Source: RYN-431 sp036388295
GTDB lineage: Bacteria > Planctomycetota > Phycisphaerae > Tepidisphaerales > Tepidisphaeraceae
NCBI GenBank assembly: GCA_036388295.1
Contig: DASVSC010000263.1
Location: forward strand, 1 to 15,514
DNA length: 15,514 nucleotides
Direction of reading: 5' to 3'
The notes beneath the pieces were generated by a model, which was not told the origin of the DNA, searched no databases, and saw only the letters and a program-made list of their open reading frames with translations. Made by a program: the position numbers and the translations under genes. How positions within the stretch are numbered: position 1 is the stretch's first letter; every line of letters begins with the position of its first letter. Positions 6,183 to 14,655 of the stretch are shown here, piece after piece.

Positions 6183-6515
6183 ATGGCCAGCGAGAACGTT
6201 AAAGAGTTTACGGACGGCAATTTCGAGACCGAAGTGCTTAACAGCAGCGAACCGGTCCTGGTCGACTTCTGGGCCGAGTGGTGCATGCCGTGCCGGGCGC
6301 TCGCCCCGACGATCGAGAAGCTGGCGAAGGATTACGCCGGCAAGGTCAAAGTCGGCAAGGTCGACACCGACAGCAACCGCGACGTCTCGATCAAGTACGG
6401 CATCAACGCCATCCCCACGGTCATCCTCTTCAAGGACGGCCAAGTCGCCCAGAAGTTCGTCGGCCTGAAGCAGGAACGCGATTTCAAAGCGGCGATCGAT
6501 GAGGCGACGAAGTAA
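6183..6515 (+). CDS. trxA: Thioredoxin with variant CMPC active site
   Basis: This 110-residue protein has the usual length of a bacterial thioredoxin, a cytoplasmic disulfide reductase recycled by thioredoxin reductase. The active site is W33-C34-M35-P36-C37. The family cis-proline is P78 in NAIPTV, the buried Asp is in LVDFWAEWC, and the helix and strand order is complete to the end. The unusual point is methionine where most thioredoxins have glycine (CGPC). The residues between the cysteines are known to tune redox potential and partner choice. The position after C37 is Arg rather than the common Lys. No signal peptide is present. It is probably transcribed alone or with the preceding membrane-protein gene, and a strong hairpin follows its stop. 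Confidence 0.95.
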   Translation: MASENVKEFTDGNFETEVLNSSEPVLVDFWAEWCMPCRALAPTIEKLAKDYAGKVKVGKVDTDSNRDVSIKYGINAIPTVILFKDGQVAQKFVGLKQERDFKAAIDEATK

Positions 6516-6545
6516 GTCGACGCATTGATCAATCACGAACACACG

Positions 6546-6580
6546 AAGGGCACGAAGATCGACCTGATCTTCGTGCCCTT
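6546..6580. terminator. Hairpin built from CACGAAG units downstream of thioredoxin gene
   Basis: AAGGGCACGAAGATC (6546-6560) pairs perfectly with GATCTTCGTGCCCTT (6566-6580) around a 5-nt loop. TCTGTTGT follows, a modest U-rich tail on the plus strand. It lies 30 bases after the thioredoxin stop and could serve as an intrinsic terminator. The arm is also made of the 9-bp CACGAAGGR-type units seen again at 14286-14312, so it is probably a dispersed repeat used as a terminator. Confidence 0.6.
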
Positions 6581-6592
6581 TCTGTTGTAACA

Positions 6593-6668
6593 GGTGCCAC
6601 GGTCTTGTACTCAAGGCCATGCTCTGCCCCGACGCAAAGCACGGCCTTGAGTACAAGACCGTGGCACC
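6593..6668. repeat. Long inverted repeat with GGTGCCAC ends, upstream of the methyltransferase gene
   Basis: Two perfect 26-nt arms (6593-6618 and 6643-6668) begin GGTGCCACGGTCTTG and end with its complement GTGGCACC. After one mismatch the stem continues with TGCT (6620-6623) and AGCA (6638-6641), leaving a 14-nt loop. It shares its outer GGTGCCAC/GTGGCACCCGG sequence with the hairpin at 7335-7376 on the other side of the methyltransferase gene. Confidence 0.85.
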
Positions 6669-6718
6669 CGGCACCTGACTGCTAGCCCCCGCGCGGGCAA
6701 GGCATTAATCTTCTCAGT

Positions 6719-7315
6719 ATGAGGCCAAGCGACGTCGGGCAGAGTTACGATCAAATCGCACGACGCTGGCAAGCGCCCGAGCGATCGCTGAGCGGGCTAA
6801 AACAACACGAACGCGCTTTGCAGTTCGTGCGGTCGACCTCATTCGCATTCGATGTGGGATGTGGGTGTAATGGCCGGCTGACGGATCTGCTGCTGTCGCG
6901 CGAGTTTGCCGTCGAAGGCGTAGACGTGTCGGAACGGATGGTCGCCTTGGCCCGCGAGCGACATTCGGACGTAACGATCCATCACGCGGATATCTGCGAC
7001 TGGGCTCTGCCGCGACAGTACGACTTCATCACGGGCTGGGATAGCATCTGGCACGTACCCCTCGACGCTCAAGCCGATGTGCTGGCCAAGTTGTGTGCCG
7101 GACTGACGCTTGGTGGCGTGTTGATCTTCACTCTCGGGGGGACTGACGAACCCGACGAGGTCCGCGACGCCCACATGGGCCCGCCGATGTACACCGCCAC
7201 CCTCGGCATCCCGCGCACGCTGGCACTGCTGACGGAACACGGCTGCGTCTGCCGGCACCTGGAATACGACCAGCACCCGGAGTTGCACACCTACTTGATC
7301 GCCCAAAAATCCTGA
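6719..7315 (+). CDS. Class I SAM-dependent methyltransferase
   Basis: This 198-residue protein has the class I (Rossmann) methyltransferase signature: motif I DVGCGCNGR at 45-53, the acidic strand end GVDVSERMV at 67-75 that would hold the SAM ribose, HADICDW at 89-95 for the adenine, and a post-motif strand YDFITGWDSIWHVP (101-114). The N-terminal SYDQIARRW is typical of the small-molecule methyltransferases of the Methyltransf_11/25 type. The substrate is unknown. Codons such as CCA, CAA, GCA, CGA, CTA and AAA are more frequent than in the neighbours, and the gene is bracketed by two hairpins of one family, so recent acquisition is plausible. No ribosome-binding site is present. TAATCT ends only 7 bases before the ATG, so a leaderless mRNA is possible. 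Confidence 0.88.
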   Translation: MRPSDVGQSYDQIARRWQAPERSLSGLKQHERALQFVRSTSFAFDVGCGCNGRLTDLLLSREFAVEGVDVSERMVALARERHSDVTIHHADICDWALPRQYDFITGWDSIWHVPLDAQADVLAKLCAGLTLGGVLIFTLGGTDEPDEVRDAHMGPPMYTATLGIPRTLALLTEHGCVCRHLEYDQHPELHTYLIAQKS

Positions 7316-7334
7316 GCGATCGCTATTTCTTTGT

Positions 7335-7376
7335 CGGGTGCCACAGGTCGCGGGATACCGCGACCTGTGGCACCCG
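7335..7376. repeat. Hairpin with GGTGCCAC ends, downstream of the methyltransferase gene
   Basis: CGGGTGCCACAGGTCGCGG (7335-7353) pairs perfectly over 19 bases with 7358-7376 around a GATA loop. The outer half is the same as in the hairpin at 6593-6668, while the inner half differs. It starts 19 bases after the methyltransferase stop and could end its transcript, although only a short T-run follows. Confidence 0.85.
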
Positions 7377-7426
7377 GCTTTAACGAACGCATCTGGACGA
7401 GTTCAAGCGAACTAAAGGCAGATAAC

Positions 7427-7549
7427 ATGGCAAAAAGCAACGCCGATTTCATAAAGCGGGTCAAGCCCGCGGTTCGCAAGGCCGCCGAAAAGCGGAGCAA
7501 GCAGATCATCCTCGGACAAGTGCCGAGAAGCTGCCGAAAAGGCCGTTGA
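7427..7549 (+). CDS. Tiny basic ORF, probably a decayed gene remnant
   Basis: An ATG at 7427 opens a 40-residue lysine/arginine-rich reading frame, MAKSNADFIKRVKPAVRKAA then EKRSKQIILGQVPRSCRKGR. A weak AAAGG lies about 9 bases upstream. The composition and helical pattern up to about residue 28 look protein-like. At about 7515 the pattern appears to continue better in the next frame, where the codons read DKCREAAEKAVESHRALAPQ. That suggests a one-base frameshift in a formerly longer gene. I do not recognise a family. It could also be chance coding in a repeat-rich gap. The whole gap 7316-7619 holds only this, the hairpin at 7335-7376 and the repeat at 7586-7621. Confidence 0.3.
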   Translation: MAKSNADFIKRVKPAVRKAAEKRSKQIILGQVPRSCRKGR

Positions 7550-7585
7550 ATCCCACAGAGCATTAGCGCCGCAGGCATTCACGCC

Positions 7586-7621
7586 GAGACGGTCTCCGTG
7601 CCCTTCGTGTCTCGGTGGTTC
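7586..7621. repeat. Degenerate single arm of CTCCGTG/CTTCGTG-type repeat
   Basis: The stretch just before the YhaM-like gene end reads GTCTCCGTG, CCCTTCGTG, TCTCGGTGG and TTCA. It is a worn copy of the octamer/nonamer repeats seen at 14286-14312 and 15415-15513. GAGAC (7586-7590) and GTCTC (7592-7596) form a small palindrome. No opposing arm is nearby. Confidence 0.45.
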
Positions 7622-8669
7622 ACTTCTTCTGTGCGAAGTCGCCGAACAGTGGATTCGTCAACTGCGCCGCCGGTTCCGGTTCCGCCGGCACATCCGCGGG
7701 GGCCACGTCCGGGCGGTACATTTTCACGCCAAACGCCTTCATGTATTCGGTCCAGTCGCCTTCCGGGTTGGCGTCCGGGTCGCGCGTGGCGGACAGGGCC
7801 ATCGTCAGTTTTGCGTCCAGGTTTTCGATCTCATGCACCGCGATCGCTTCCGGCGTGGCGGGCACTTTCGCGGCGCCGTATTGCAGTTCGCCGTGGTGGC
7901 TGAGGACGATGTGCTGCAGCACGTCGATCAGCTGGCGCGGGATCGGCTCGCCGAGCGTTTCGCCGGCGGCCTTGGCTTTGTCTTCGATCCAGAGCGCGAT
8001 CTTGACGATGTGCCCGACCAGCTGCCCGCCGTCGGTGTAGCCGAAGGCGGTTTCGTACTTCAGCTCCCACGTCTTGGCCAAATCGTGCAGGAAAACGCCG
8101 GCCAGCACCAAGTCGCTGTTCAGGTGCGCGTAGAACGGGCGGATGGCGTGGACCACTTCCATCGCGTTGAGCGTGTGTTCCAGCAGGCCGCCGATGAAGG
8201 CGTGATGGAAGCTCATCGCCGCCGGGGCGCGGCGGAAATTGGCCATCAGTTGCTCGTCGTCCAGGAACGCCTGCACGACCGCCATCAGGTGGCGGTTGCT
8301 GATGCTGCCGCACAATTCGGTCAGGCGGGCGAACATCTGCTTCACGTCTTTTTTCGTGCACGGCAGCAGGTCGTCAATCTCATAGCTGCCGTCGGCCGGC
8401 TGGCTGAGGCGGTCCATGATGATCTGGAGATTGCCCTGATAATTTTCGACGCGTCCGAAGACGCGCACGAAGCCGCTCTCGGGCAGTTTCTGGAACAGTT
8501 CCTGTGACGCGTTCCACATGCGGGCGGTCACCTGGCTGGTTTTGTCGCCGATGAACGCCTTAATGTAGAACTTGCCGGTGTTGGTGGTGGCAATCTGCTT
8601 GTTGTTGAACACGAACACGTCATCGAGCTGATCGCCGGGCCGGGCGTCGCGGAGGTAGAGCCGTCGCAT
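7620..8669 (-). CDS. YhaM-like 3'-5' exoribonuclease (OB-fold plus HD domain)
   Basis: This 349-residue protein has an N-terminal OB-fold nucleic-acid-binding domain (about 12-90, with QVTARMWN, then VRVFGRVENYQGNLQIIMDR). An HD metal-dependent phosphohydrolase domain follows (about 150-300). HD residues visible are H165 in LLEHT, H195-D196 in GVFLHDLAKTWEL, the histidines of VLSHHGE (255-261) and D285 in ENLDAKL. The arrangement and length match the YhaM/CBF1 family of RNA 3'-5' exonucleases. A short Pro/Ala-rich tail is extra. I chose the ATG at 8667-8669 because the family begins there; a start at 8885 would translate an inverted repeat. TATCAT lies 8 bases before the ATG with no ribosome-binding site, so a leaderless mRNA is possible. 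It is divergent from the XylR-type regulator. Confidence 0.88.
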   Translation of the reverse strand: MRRLYLRDARPGDQLDDVFVFNNKQIATTNTGKFYIKAFIGDKTSQVTARMWNASQELFQKLPESGFVRVFGRVENYQGNLQIIMDRLSQPADGSYEIDDLLPCTKKDVKQMFARLTELCGSISNRHLMAVVQAFLDDEQLMANFRRAPAAMSFHHAFIGGLLEHTLNAMEVVHAIRPFYAHLNSDLVLAGVFLHDLAKTWELKYETAFGYTDGGQLVGHIVKIALWIEDKAKAAGETLGEPIPRQLIDVLQHIVLSHHGELQYGAAKVPATPEAIAVHEIENLDAKLTMALSATRDPDANPEGDWTEYMKAFGVKMYRPDVAPADVPAEPEPAAQLTNPLFGDFAQKK

Positions 8670-8739
8670 GGGCGGGAATGATACCGGAATCGGCAGACCC
8701 CCGCGAAAGACGGGGCGGGATCCCGGACAAGGGGAAGCG

Positions 8740-8822
8740 ATGGCCGCGGGTGTAAATCCGCGCGGAAACCTTTCCGTATTCGCGGCCGCACCGTTCCCGC
8801 GCGGGTTTACACCCGCGGCCAT
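8740..8822. repeat. 26-bp inverted repeat (ATGGCCGCGGGTGTAAA) in the divergent gap
   Basis: The arms 8740-8765 and 8797-8822 are complementary over 26 bases with one mismatch, separated by 31 bases. Each outer end reads ATGGCCGCGGGTGTAAA. The element fills most of the 187-base gap between the divergent YhaM-like and XylR-type genes. It could be a dispersed repeat or an operator for the regulator. Because it is palindromic, it encodes nearly the same peptide (MAAGVNPRGN) on both strands, which creates false upstream starts for both genes. Confidence 0.85.
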
Positions 8823-8856
8823 TGGTTTCCGTGTGCGGTTGATTACGCTCGTCCCC

Positions 8857-9906
8857 ATGCCGAGCGCCACGAAGGAATTGCGCATCGCCGTCCTGCTGAA
8901 TCCGGCCGATTACGCCGCCCGGCCGATGCTGGCGGGCATTCTGGAAGTGGCGCGCATCAAACACTGGCGCCTCACGGCCGACCCCACGGCCGCCGACGGC
9001 ATTCTCCACGCCGGCCCCGCCCCGCCGTCGGCCCGCGTGCCGCTTGTGTCCGTTTCTGCCGACCCATTCGCCAACGCGATGATCGGCCCCGACGCGGCCG
9101 CCGTCGGCCGAATGGCGGCCGAGCATTTTCTGGACCGCGGCTTCCGCCGGTTCGTCTACAGCGGCCCGTTGACCGACGTCCACCCCGACGCCTGCGGCGA
9201 CGCCTTTGCCGATTGCATTCGCCGCCGCGGCCACGCTTGCGCCGTCATGCACGACCCGCTGCAAGCTTTAGCATTGCCCCGGCCGATCGCCTGCTTCGTC
9301 ACTGGCGGCGTGGCGGCGGTGCGATGGGTCGCCGCCGTTCGATCGGCCGGGCGAACGGTGCCGGGCGACGTGGCGGTGCTGACAGTCGGGGACGACGAGC
9401 TGACGTGTGAACGAACCGACCCGCCGCTGTCGGCGATCGACGTCGGCCCCCGCACGCTCGGCCGTCTGGCGGCCCGGCGGTTGGTGGCGGTGCTGCGCCG
9501 CCGGGCCGGCGGCGACGTCGAGCGCGTGCCGCCGGTCGGCGTGACGCTGCGTGCGTCGACCGACACGCTCGCCGTCGCCGACGCCGACGTGGCGGCCGCC
9601 GTGCGGTTCGTCCGCGAACACGCCGGCGGCCCGCTGCGGGTCACGGACATCCTGCGAGCCGTCGATTTAGACCGGCGGACGCTCGAACGCCGATTCCAGA
9701 AAAGCCTCGGCCGATCGCCGGCGGAGGTGCTGCGCCGCTGCCGCGTGGAACGGGCGGCCGACTTGTTGCGTAACACGCCCCGGCCGATCAGCGACGTCGC
9801 GACGGCGGTCGGCTTTCGCCTGCCGCAACACCTGGCGGTGGCGTTCAAAGCCCTCCGCGGCCAAACCCCGAGGGCCTACCGGGCGGCGGTGCGCGGTGAG
9901 GGTTGA
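8857..9906 (+). CDS. XylR-type transcriptional regulator (sugar-binding-like domain plus AraC HTH)
   Basis: This 349-residue protein has a LacI/periplasmic-binding-protein-like ligand domain at about 8-235: RIAVLLNP, then SVSADPFANAMIGPDAAAVGRMAAEHFLDRGF typical of the family, then GDVAVLTVGDDELTCERTDPPLSAID. An AraC-type double helix-turn-helix follows at about 245-345 (LRVTDILRAVDLDRRTLERRF, then ISDVATAVGFRLPQHLAVAFKALRGQTPRAYR). This order is that of XylR-like regulators, which usually activate sugar-use genes when bound to a sugar such as xylose. No sugar genes are in the window, so the ligand and targets are unknown. The loop regions of the ligand domain look shortened (349 against about 390 residues). 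The ATG at 8857 is preferred over upstream starts, which run through the inverted repeat. Confidence 0.88.
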   Translation: MPSATKELRIAVLLNPADYAARPMLAGILEVARIKHWRLTADPTAADGILHAGPAPPSARVPLVSVSADPFANAMIGPDAAAVGRMAAEHFLDRGFRRFVYSGPLTDVHPDACGDAFADCIRRRGHACAVMHDPLQALALPRPIACFVTGGVAAVRWVAAVRSAGRTVPGDVAVLTVGDDELTCERTDPPLSAIDVGPRTLGRLAARRLVAVLRRRAGGDVERVPPVGVTLRASTDTLAVADADVAAAVRFVREHAGGPLRVTDILRAVDLDRRTLERRFQKSLGRSPAEVLRRCRVERAADLLRNTPRPISDVATAVGFRLPQHLAVAFKALRGQTPRAYRAAVRGEG

Positions 9907-9914
9907 GGTCCGGC

Positions 9915-9944
9915 TCCCTCTCCCGTGTATTCACGGGAGAGGGA
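9915..9944. terminator. CCCTCTCCCGTG hairpin between convergent genes
   Basis: TCCCTCTCCCGTG (9915-9927) pairs perfectly over 13 bases with 9932-9944 around a TATT loop. It fills the 46-base gap between the ends of the XylR-type and DedA genes and so could stop transcripts from both sides. There is no long U-tract. The stem is a member of the CTCTCCCG repeat family also seen at 202-228 and 14384-14406. Confidence 0.55.
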
Positions 9945-9952
9945 ATCAAACG

Positions 9953-10690
9953 TCACACTCGATCGGCCTTTTCGCCGAGGGTGGTCGCTTCCAGGATCGG
10001 ATCGACCCCGCGCTTCTCCGCCGAGCGGGCCTTCCACAGTTCGAAGACCATCGGCAGCACGCTGATGACGATGATGGCGACGATGATCAGCTCGAAGTTC
10101 TTCTTCACGAACGCCATCTCGCCGAACGCCCGGCCGGCGCCCATGCAGATCGTGATCCAGAGCACCGCCCCGATCACGTTGAACGTCGCGAACCGCGCGT
10201 AGCTCATCTTGCCGACGCCGGCCACGAACGGGGCGAAGGTGCGGACGATGGGCACGAAGCGCGCCAGGATGATCGTCTTGGCCCCGTACTTTTCGTAGAA
10301 CGCCTGGGCCTTGAGCAGGTGCTTGCGGTTGAGCAGCTTGTCCGACCACTTGGCCGGGCCCGCCGTCTCTTCGCGGCTGAAGACCGCCGGGCCCAACTTC
10401 AGGCCGATGGCGTAGTTGAGCGCGTCGCCGATGATGGCCGCCACCAGCAGCAGGAAAAAGATCGGCCAGAACCCGACGCCGACGTCGCGTGCGCTCATCG
10501 CCCCCGCGGCGAACAGCAGCGAATCGCCCGGCAGGAACGGGAAGATCACCACGCCGGTTTCCAGGAAGATGATCGCGAACAGCACGGCATACAGGTACGG
10601 CGTGCCGATGTATTCGATGACGCTCCGCCAGGCGGCGTCTTCGCCGAGGTGGCGGACGAGGTAGAACAGCTTCCCGAAGAGTTCGGACAT
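9953..10690 (-). CDS. DedA/VTT-domain inner-membrane protein
   Basis: This 245-residue protein shows the DedA-family landmarks: FLETG at 42-46, FPFLPGDSLLF at 50-60, the acidic GD at 88-89 and ARFVPIVRTFAPFVAG at 143-158. The two arginines of that last motif are essential in E. coli YqjA/YghB. It has hydrophobic segments at about 32-50, 73-97, 165-186 and 200-217. DedA proteins are proton-coupled; some members scramble or flip lipids such as undecaprenyl phosphate, and they support envelope integrity. The C-terminal tail after residue 220 is charged and variable. It lies 73 bases downstream of the ExoD-family gene on the same strand, with AAGGA about 12 bases before the ATG, so the two are probably one transcript. 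A flippase-like protein elsewhere in the window has a similar lipid theme. Confidence 0.92.
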   Translation of the reverse strand: MSELFGKLFYLVRHLGEDAAWRSVIEYIGTPYLYAVLFAIIFLETGVVIFPFLPGDSLLFAAGAMSARDVGVGFWPIFFLLLVAAIIGDALNYAIGLKLGPAVFSREETAGPAKWSDKLLNRKHLLKAQAFYEKYGAKTIILARFVPIVRTFAPFVAGVGKMSYARFATFNVIGAVLWITICMGAGRAFGEMAFVKKNFELIIVAIIVISVLPMVFELWKARSAEKRGVDPILEATTLGEKADRV

Positions 10691-10763
10691 CGTGGGGCAA
10701 TCCTTTTAGGTCTGTTGTCGGAGCACGTCTGGGTAGCCGCCGGGTGAGCCCCGCGGCTGCCTT

Positions 10764-11480
10764 TCACGCCGGTACGGTCGTTGACATGGTCGCCGGCGCG
10801 GTGGTGGGAGATCCGCCGCCGCCGCCCCTGATCATTTCCCAGCCGGCCTCGACGCCGTGGACCCAGCACAGGTAGGCAACGTACCCGCAAATGCACAGGA
10901 TCACCAAGGCCAGCAATTCGCCCAGGATGACGCAGACGCCGTCCTGTTCGATCACGCCCAGCAGCAGCAGGATCAGGGCGACCGCCGGGATGGCGTTGGT
11001 GAACGGGATCGGCAGCGGCAGGCCGAGGAAGAAGCCGCAGAACATCAGCGAGAAGCCGATCGGCAGGTCGATGGCGGGCCAGAGCATGAACTTCAGCCGC
11101 GGCTTGACCAGGTGCTCGATCTTCCGCCCGCCGTTGGTGGCCACGCGGATGACCTTTTCCAGCATGGCGTAGCTGAGCGTGCGGTTGCGGATGAACCCCG
11201 GCACCCAGGCGGGCATGCGCAGCATCACCCGGGCCCCGTACAGCATGATGGCAGCCCCCAGGGGCGTGCTCAGCCCGAACGACGGGATCGGGATCAGGAA
11301 CGGCAGCGACAGCAGCAGCATCACCAGCGCCGGCCCGCGGTGCTTCAGCACCTCCACCACCTCCGCCACCTTGATCGACCGGCCGTCGGCGTGGGCCAGG
11401 ACGGCTTCCAGCTCTTGGACCAGGGTGCGGCGCTGGGCGTCGGCGTCGACCGGGGCGTTCAGAACGGACGAATCAGTCAT
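10764..11480 (-). CDS. ExoD family exopolysaccharide-synthesis membrane protein
   Basis: This 238-residue protein matches the ExoD family, named after a rhizobial gene needed for exopolysaccharide production and alkaline tolerance. Its biochemical role is still unknown. Family marks are the strongly hydrophobic LVMLLLSLPFLIPIPS (52-67) followed by STPLGAAIMLYGARVM, and a second conserved block, FFLGLPLPIPFTNAIPAVAL then GVIEQDG (150-181). The N-terminal 45 residues are cytoplasmic and helical (ELEAVLAHADGRSIKVAEVV). A final membrane segment is at about 183-206. The tail, a Gly run and Thr/Ala/Ser-rich stretch, is low-complexity. It is divergent from clpC, with 201 bases between starts, and probably co-transcribed with the DedA gene that follows. 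No clear ribosome-binding site is seen. Confidence 0.9.
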   Translation of the reverse strand: MTDSSVLNAPVDADAQRRTLVQELEAVLAHADGRSIKVAEVVEVLKHRGPALVMLLLSLPFLIPIPSFGLSTPLGAAIMLYGARVMLRMPAWVPGFIRNRTLSYAMLEKVIRVATNGGRKIEHLVKPRLKFMLWPAIDLPIGFSLMFCGFFLGLPLPIPFTNAIPAVALILLLLGVIEQDGVCVILGELLALVILCICGYVAYLCWVHGVEAGWEMIRGGGGGSPTTAPATMSTTVPA

Positions 11481-11513
11481 GGGGGCAAGACTTTATCGGA
11501 TTGCGGCTTTCAA

Positions 11514-11529
11514 TGCCCGCGCGTGGGCA
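11514..11529. promoter_or_regulatory. Imperfect dyad TGCCCGCG/CGTGGGCA before the clpC promoter
   Basis: The 16-base sequence is a dyad with two mismatched positions. It ends 7 bases before the candidate -35 hexamer of clpC and lies 34 bases from the ExoD gene start. It could be an operator for either divergent gene. In this GC-rich DNA a chance palindrome is also possible. Confidence 0.25.
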
Positions 11530-11536
11530 CGATTAC

Positions 11537-11564
11537 TTGATTGCCCCGGCCGACGATCTACAAT
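11537..11564 (+). promoter_or_regulatory. Candidate sigma-70 promoter of clpC
   Basis: TTGATT (11537-11542) and TACAAT (11559-11564) are separated by 16 bases. They match the -35 and -10 consensus well in an otherwise GC-rich gap. The start of transcription would fall near 11571, leaving a leader of about 110 bases before the clpC ATG. Confidence 0.5.
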
Positions 11565-11670
11565 ATCGCGTCGCTTCGAGCCCGGATGAGACGGCTCGAC
11601 CCCGCCCGAATCGACTTGCCCAAACGCTGCGTATAACACGTGGCTTCGCGTTCAATGCCGGACGCGAGTC

Positions 11671-11675
11671 AGGAG
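11671..11675 (+). promoter_or_regulatory. Ribosome-binding site deciding the clpC start
   Basis: AGGAG lies 6 bases before the ATG at 11682, where the ClpC family begins (MFERFTDRARKV). An in-frame ATG 14 codons upstream (11640) has no such site and is rejected. Confidence 0.8.
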
Positions 11676-11681
11676 AAGACT

Positions 11682-14207
<2,526 letters not shown>

Positions 14208-14233
14208 AGCGAGTCGTTTCTAAGATTTCACAC

Positions 14234-14271
14234 GGCCCGGCTGGCGATTTTTCGCCAGCCGGGCCTTTTTT
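14234..14271 (+). terminator. Intrinsic terminator of clpC
   Basis: A perfect 14-bp GC-rich stem, GGCCCGGCTGGCGA (14234-14247) with 14252-14265, closes a TTTT loop. A run of six T follows directly (14266-14271). It begins 26 bases after the clpC stop and is the only textbook intrinsic terminator in the window. Confidence 0.93.
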
Positions 14272-14285
14272 GTTGGATCGGCGAA

Positions 14286-14312
14286 CCACGAAGGACACGA
14301 AGGGCGCGAAGA
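14286..14312. repeat. Three 9-bp CACGAAGG-type units
   Basis: CCACGAAGG (14286), ACACGAAGG (14295) and GCGCGAAGA (14304) are tandem nonamers. The same unit forms the arms of the hairpin after the thioredoxin gene (6546-6580). Here only one arm is present. The rest of 14313-14383 shows nothing I can name. Confidence 0.7.
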
Positions 14313-14383
14313 GATCTCCGGCGTCCGGCACCGTGCTTCCAAGTTTGAACCATTCAGGAACAGAAATAACGGCCGCCAGTTTC

Positions 14384-14406
14384 CTCTCCCGGCATGGCCG
14401 GGAGAG
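14384..14406. repeat. CTCTCCCGGC hairpin
   Basis: CTCTCCCGGC (14384-14393) and GCCGGGAGAG (14397-14406) are perfectly complementary around a 3-nt ATG loop. It is a third member of the family at 202-228 and 9915-9944. Here it lies in the middle of the gap between clpC and the sigma-like gene rather than next to a stop codon. Confidence 0.75.
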
Positions 14407-14477
14407 AGAGCCAGGGCAGCCGCTTACATAGCAATGCTCCCTGCTCTAGAAGTCAGTCGTTGCCGTTCCGGTCCGCC

Positions 14478-14570
14478 TCCCTTTGCGGGAGGGGCTAGGG
14501 GAGGGGTTCTTCGACCGTAGAGTGCCCCGCGCCACGCAGAACCCCTCCCCCACCCCCTCCCGTAAGGGGA
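14478..14570. repeat. 33-nt G/C-run inverted repeat with quadruplex-forming arms
   Basis: Arms 14478-14510 and 14538-14570 are complementary over 33 bases with four mismatches. The left arm has four G-runs on the plus strand (14487-14489, 14491-14494, 14498-14501, 14503-14506). The right arm has four C-runs (14542-14545, 14547-14551, 14553-14557, 14559-14561), so the minus strand is G-rich there. Each arm meets the simple G-quadruplex pattern on its own strand. It lies 86 bases upstream of the sigma-like gene. Confidence 0.75.
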
Positions 14571-14655
14571 GGGGGAGAAGAGGTTGCTCGCGGCGACGAA
14601 CTTCATCCGCCTTTCCTCTCTTCGCACGGTCGTGGTTATTCTTTCCCACAACACC

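Noticed and set aside
6048..6674. A 208-codon minus-strand frame across the thioredoxin gene
   Set aside because: It is antisense to an unmistakable thioredoxin and its end is made of repeat sequence.
7291..7578. A 95-codon minus-strand frame after the methyltransferase
   Set aside because: It runs through the hairpin at 7335-7376 and partly mirrors the plus-strand tiny ORF. It has no start signal and no recognisable pattern.
8668..8885. Upstream starts that extend the XylR-type gene to 8668 and the YhaM-like gene to 8885
   Set aside because: The extensions overlap each other and translate the inverted repeat, giving the same peptide on both strands. Family starts match 8857 and 8669.
10691..10763. 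A terminator between the ExoD and DedA genes
   Set aside because: No stem with a U-tract was found there, so co-transcription is the simpler reading.
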